DNA of 64,000 nucleotides, taken from NCBI GenBank assembly GCA_030248195.1, contig JASAND010010731.1, forward strand, positions 1 to 64,000, given 5' to 3'. The notes below the pieces were generated by a model. It saw only the letters and a program-made list of their open reading frames with translations. It did no database searches and had not been told where the DNA came from. Position 1 is the first letter of the stretch. Each line of letters begins with the position of its first letter. Source of the DNA: Trissonchulus latispiculum (Eukaryota; Nematoda; Enoplea; Enoplida; Ironidae). Made by a program: the position numbers and the translations under genes. This document shows, one piece after another, positions 38,501 to 44,500 of the stretch.

Positions 38501-41500
38501 TGTATTCAGCATGATTTTTGTCAATTTTGTGTTAACTCGATTTTTCGAACGGCCCATAGGAAAAATTTTTCTATACTATTTTTTGAATATCTAGGCAATG
38601 GTACTTAGCAAGTTTATGTTTTTTTCCGAATTTCAATCTGGTTCGATTTTTATAGATGGTCAAAAATGGAAAAAATAGCGTTTTTGGACACCTTCAAGCT
38701 GAAAAATTTCTAAGTCCGAAAATTTAAAAATAGTCTAAAACGGGCAAAAAAAGCGTTTTTCGGCCTTGGGGTGGTACCCGTATATAGTAAATCGGGGTCG
38801 CTGAACACGATGAGCATAGTGCCGACACCGTATCTCGCCTGGTTCATCTGGTTCAACTGGTTCAAAGTTGAACCAGTTCCTGGTTCAAGCTACTGGAGAT
38901 AGCTAGAAGGCTGAAATTTTGCATACAACGGTTATTGGGCATGGGGAATTCACTGGTGGTGTTACTTTGGTGATCCGACCCATGGCTGCCCAGATCTGGT
39001 TCAACTGGTTCAAAATTGAACCAGGTCCTGGTTCAAGCTACTGGAGATAGTTGGAATGCTGAAATTTTGCATACAAAGGTTATTGGGCATGGGGAATTCA
39101 CTGGTGGTGTTACTTTGGTGATCCGACCCATGCCTGGCCAGATCTGGTTCAACTGGTTCAAAGTTGAACCAGTTCCTGGTTCAAGCTACTGGAGATAGCT
39201 GAAAGGCTGAAATCTTGCATACAGAGGTTATTGGGCATGGGGAATTCACTAGTGGTGTTACTTTGCTGATCTGACCCATGGCTGGCCAGATCTGGTTCAA
39301 CTGATTCAATGTTGAACCAGTTCCTGGTTCAAGCTACTGGAGATAGTTGGAAGGCTGAAATCTTGCATACAAAGGTTGTTGGGCATGGGGAATTCAGTGG
39401 TGGTGGTGTAACTTTGCTGATCTGACCAATGGCTGGCCAGATCTGGTTCTACTGGTTCAAAGTTGAACCAGGTCCTGGTTCAAGCAACTGGAGATAGCTA
39501 GAAGGCTGAAATTTTGCATACAAAGGTTATTGGGCAAGGGGAATTCATTGGTGGTGTAACTTTGGTGAACCGACCCATGGCTGGCCAGATCTGGTTCAAC
39601 TGGTTCAATGTTGAACCAGGTCCTGGTTCAAGCTACTGAAGATAGCTGAAAGGCTGAAATCTTGCATACAAAGGTTGTTGTGCATGGGGAATTCAGTGGT
39701 GGTGTAACTTTGCTGATCCAACTCATGGCTGGCCAGATCTGGTTCAACTGGTTCAACTGGCTCAAAGTTGAACCAGTTCCTGGTTCACGCTACTGGAGAT
39801 AGTTGGAAGGCTGAAATCTTGCATACAAAGGTTGTTGGGCATGGGGAATTCAGTGGTGGTGTAACTTTGCTGATCTGACCCATGGCTGGCCAGATCTGGT
39901 TCAACTGGTTCAAAGTTGAACCAGTTCCTGGTTCAAGCTACTGGAGATAGCTGAAACGCTGAATTTTTGCATGCAAAGCTTATTGGGTATAGGGAATTCA
40001 CTGGTGGAATTTGTGATTGCTACTGCCACAGTTACAGTTACTATATGGTAGCGTTCCCAAAAACTAGACTGAGGACAAGTATTAAAAATGCTCCTTGCAG
40101 TCGCATGAAAAAGTTAATATGAGCTATGATGGTCAACATTTAAATGTGTCAAGGACAAGATTTAAAATGTTTAATATGAGCCAACATCTAAATAAGTAGA
40201 GGACAAGATGTAAACGGCTAATATGAGCCGCTACGTTTCTCTTGGGCTCATATTGACGCGACTAAAATGGCAAACATATACAGTTTACGGTTCTCATATA
40301 AGCATCAGTGTTTATAAACGATTTGATTGGCTTGGGAATATTGAATTAATGTGATGATTGCGATGATAACTTCAAATGTGATTTCTCAAGATTTCACAAC
40401 ATGTGTAAGTTCCACATTTTCGTTTCTTCATTAGATTGGACTTGGTTTCGTTTTGTTGACTTTATGTGGTGGCCTTAAATGTGTACTTGGATGTAGCGGT
40501 GGAGAAGAAAACATTTACGTACAGCTTTGCAAAATTAATGTTTATGCGTCGTTATTCATGCAAGCCATTTCAGTGTTGGATTAAAAGTAAGCAAAAGCTA
40601 AATGAGCGTCAATATGAGCCCAAGAGAAACGTAGCGGCTCATATTAGCCGTTTACATCTTGTCCTCTACTTATTTAGATGTTGGCTCATATTAAACATTT
40701 TAAATCTTTGACACATTTACCGAATGTTGACCATCATAGCTCATATTAACTTTTTCATGCGACTGCAAGGAGCATTTTTCATACTTGTATAAGATTAGTT
40801 TTTTCTTTCTTTTTGCAGTGCTTCTGAACAGCCACTGTGTAGCTGTTGGGGTTGAGTCGGCTGCTCAGTACTGTCGCATGGAGAATGCTGAGCGGATATC
40901 GCATTTAGTCGTGATGCGCAAAGTATGTAATTAAATAAGCAGATTGCCTGCTTAATTAAGATTAATTGAATAACGAAATTTTGCGTGGTTTTAGTCAGTG
41001 AAGTCGAAGCTTTTTCTTGTATACTGTGAATCCGATAATGTAGCTAATGTATCGACTGTTTTCCCTGTTATGCGTAGCGTCGGTACTTTTGAAGCATGTA
41101 TCCATTCTTGTAGCATTTTCTTCAATTGTAATTTTGTAATAATTCAATTGCAGTATAATTTCAGAGCGAAGTACATTTGCATCACATCCTGCGACAACTG
41201 CTGAAGCGAAAGTTAGATTTTTCACTGTTTGTTACCTATTTATTTCTTGATTTCCAGTTAGTTGCATCATGTCTTCTTCTTCATATTGTCTCTTTGCTTT
41301 TTCACGTTTATTGTGTCGGTTTGAGTCTGTTTAACACTGATTATCTGACCTTTTAGCCTTGGCATTTACGCCCTTCAGATTGCTGCTACATGTCGAAATC
41401 TGTCTTACTTTTCTCATGTACTGGAGTTGCTGCTTCATATTGTGTTGGAAGAGGAAGCGACCAGTTCTGAAGCCATCCCTGGTACGCTTTTTGTCAATTG

Positions 41501-44500
41501 AACCTGCATATTACCACATTTCTTTTTCTTGGACTTTTTCATTTGGGCCTTTCGCCTCAGTGATTTTTAGATTAATACAAGTAGTGTATTTTTACGTAAA
41601 GTAAATTTTCTTTTTAGACCCCTTGTTGCCGCGTGTGGTTGCATTTATTCAGGAATTTCCAGAATTTTTGGAAACTGTTGCACACTGTGCAAGGAAAACT
41701 GAGATAGCCCTATGGAAGCACCTGTTCCAGAGTGTGGGAGATCCTGCTGAACTTTTCGAAGTAGGATTCTTTCTTTTTATGCTTTGTCGCTGTAATGCAT
41801 ACAATAGAAGGGAGAATTTTGGGGGTAAACGGTATTTTCCTGTAATAGACATATGTCAAATAACGAATATTTTTCCGGTTGTGCTTTAATGGATGATGTT
41901 TCTTCCGTTGGTTTTTTCATATTTACTATGTTTACTCCGTGGGCCTATTTTCTGGCTCATACTGTCGGGGCTCATACATACGGATTTATTCATACATTCC
42001 GACGTATCGGATAGTGGTGACTTTACCGAATCATGGATACTTTGTTTAATCTTAGGCATGCATTCGTGAAGGAAAACTCGACATAGCTGCCTCATTTCTG
42101 ATAGTCCTGCAGAACCTAGAACCTGGGTGGTCATCACGTGATCATGCTACTCATTTACTTGAAGCTGCACTGATGGCAAAGCAGTGGAAGGTATAAACTG
42201 ATTTTTAAGCACTTCAAAGTTGCAAAAATTGTAGCAAAGTAATCATAAAACTGGTGTTGTGCATAATAATTATGCTGGACAAGCTTTATTGCATTGTATC
42301 GTAGTGTTGTTGATTATTTCGTTGAACTTTTTAAAGCTTATTTGTTTTAGATAGCCAAAGATATTGTCAGATTTCTGTCAGCAATTGGTAAGTGAAGTTG
42401 CAGTTTGTGAAGCTAGGGTTTATTTAAAAGGTAGCCGCAAGTAGAGAATATGGACGAGAGAATATGTATAGAGTATGGTTAAAGTAGCCGTTATTAAGGA
42501 AATGCTTTTCTGTTTAGTTTTTGTTTGCTACTAAGCTATTTTTATTTGATAATTGTCAAATACTATGCTGTAATACACAATACATTTCACATAATGATGG
42601 ACCATTGACAAAAGAAGCAAACAGCACAAAACCTCTTGTATTTTGTGGATATTATCCCAATTTTTAAATTTTGCATCAGATTATATGAGCTGTTAATAGT
42701 CTTTTGTTCTTTCGTACAGATCCAGACGACATTCAGACGCCGGCCAGAACTCCAGCCATGCTGAAGGGCTCTGCGGGTCCTCGCCTTTCCACGACGTCTC
42801 ATTTTGACTTTGACGCGGATGACGCGGATGCCCTTCTCCTGTTTCGACCTCCCGGCGTGGAGCGTCAGCGTCATTCATCCTTTTCCATGTCCGTCTCCGG
42901 TTCCCCGCCCCTTCCACAGTCCTCGCATCCGACAGGGTCCCTCTCACAGTCGGTTGGAGGTCACCCACCAGACGAGAAGGGACTTTGTCACAACAGCAGC
43001 AGCAGCAGGACTGGACAGCAACGGTCGGCAGATTCGACGGCAGCCAAGGCTAAGCTGTCCAAGTCCAGATCTGAGCCGAAACATCGCAGTGAGACGTCCG
43101 GAACCAGAAGGTAGAGCCGGCAGGCAGAGTGTTGAATTTGATGTCTCAAGCTGTAAATATATGCAGCAGGGGTATTCTAAAAGGTTTTTGCGCCGTCGGA
43201 GCGAAAGTTAGTAACTTTTTACTTAATTTACGCTTTTTAAGCCATTCTATAGCAAGATTTTGACATTTTAAAAATTTTCGTGGCTTTTGAAAACTTTCCT
43301 TAGCAATTTTTGACGTTTGCAAAAAATTTTTCAACTCTGCTTCATTTCCAGTTTCCTGGCTAACATTTTGCACCATTGCATGATTCGGTGCTTACAACAT
43401 TTTCCGCCTCAGCTAAGTTCTGGAATATTTTTGAATTTGTTGTGATAACAACAGAATAGAGTTTGGTGTCGATTTTGAATGTTTCTATGGATGGCTGTTT
43501 TAGTGTACTGATTATTGATTTTAGACGATCTCGAGAGCTAAAGGAAAATCCGACTCATTTCTATTTGAATTTAATTCTAAGACAGCACGCTAGACGGCTT
43601 TTATCTGAGGGTCAGCTCTATGACCTTGGTTGCTTTTCTGCTCATTTGGACTATCATCTCGTGCTGTGGCTAAATAGAGAAAGGTATATAGTTACAACTT
43701 ATTTTGGGCTAGGCTTTTTGCTTGGTACCTACAGTATACAGTGCAGTACCTATACTTATGTAGTGTCTTGTCTGATTTCTGTAAGTTTGATTGTTCCTTT
43801 AATTTCTGTTCTCTTTTTCAGAAATGATGCTGCGAAGGTCAGAGACTTTGTGAAATGTTTGAAACTGTTGCACAAAGATTTTCAGTGGCCCTATCCTATG
43901 CTCAATATCGGTTCATTGCCTGCTAGTCCCCGCTCTAAAGGTAGTATTACCTTTTCATTGTGTAGCTTTCTCACTTCTGCGCCAGAAAATGTGCGGAATG
44001 TTATCAGCTTTAAAAATTTTCTCTAGATTATATTTCGTGGACATAAAATACTGTTTGATTTCCTGTGTTATCTTAAAAATATCAGTGAAATATTAAATTT
44101 ATTGTTTTGCATGATAACGCTATTATTCATTGCTACATGCTTGAATGTTTGCAGGTTCTTTGTTGTCTTTGAACGAGCCGCTGCAGGTAATAACGCAGAA
44201 TTCTGACGATTCAGGCTGTCCGTTGCCAAAGGGTGGTTCCTGGTCCGGTTTTACGGATCTACAGGGCGCTGAGCGTCACGTGACCTCTACCACAAAGATG
44301 AAGCAGCTTCTGATTCGACAGCAGAATCGTGAACTCCCCTTGTCTCCCCATGCCTCTGTTGAGGCTAAGCTTCATTTGAAAGGTACTATTAATTGGCTGT
44401 AAATGCTGATTCTTGGCTCATTTTAAATTTTGTTAGTTTCAATCCATTTCAAGCATAATAACGAATATGTGTTGAGTGAGTATACGAAGTGTAGCATAGA

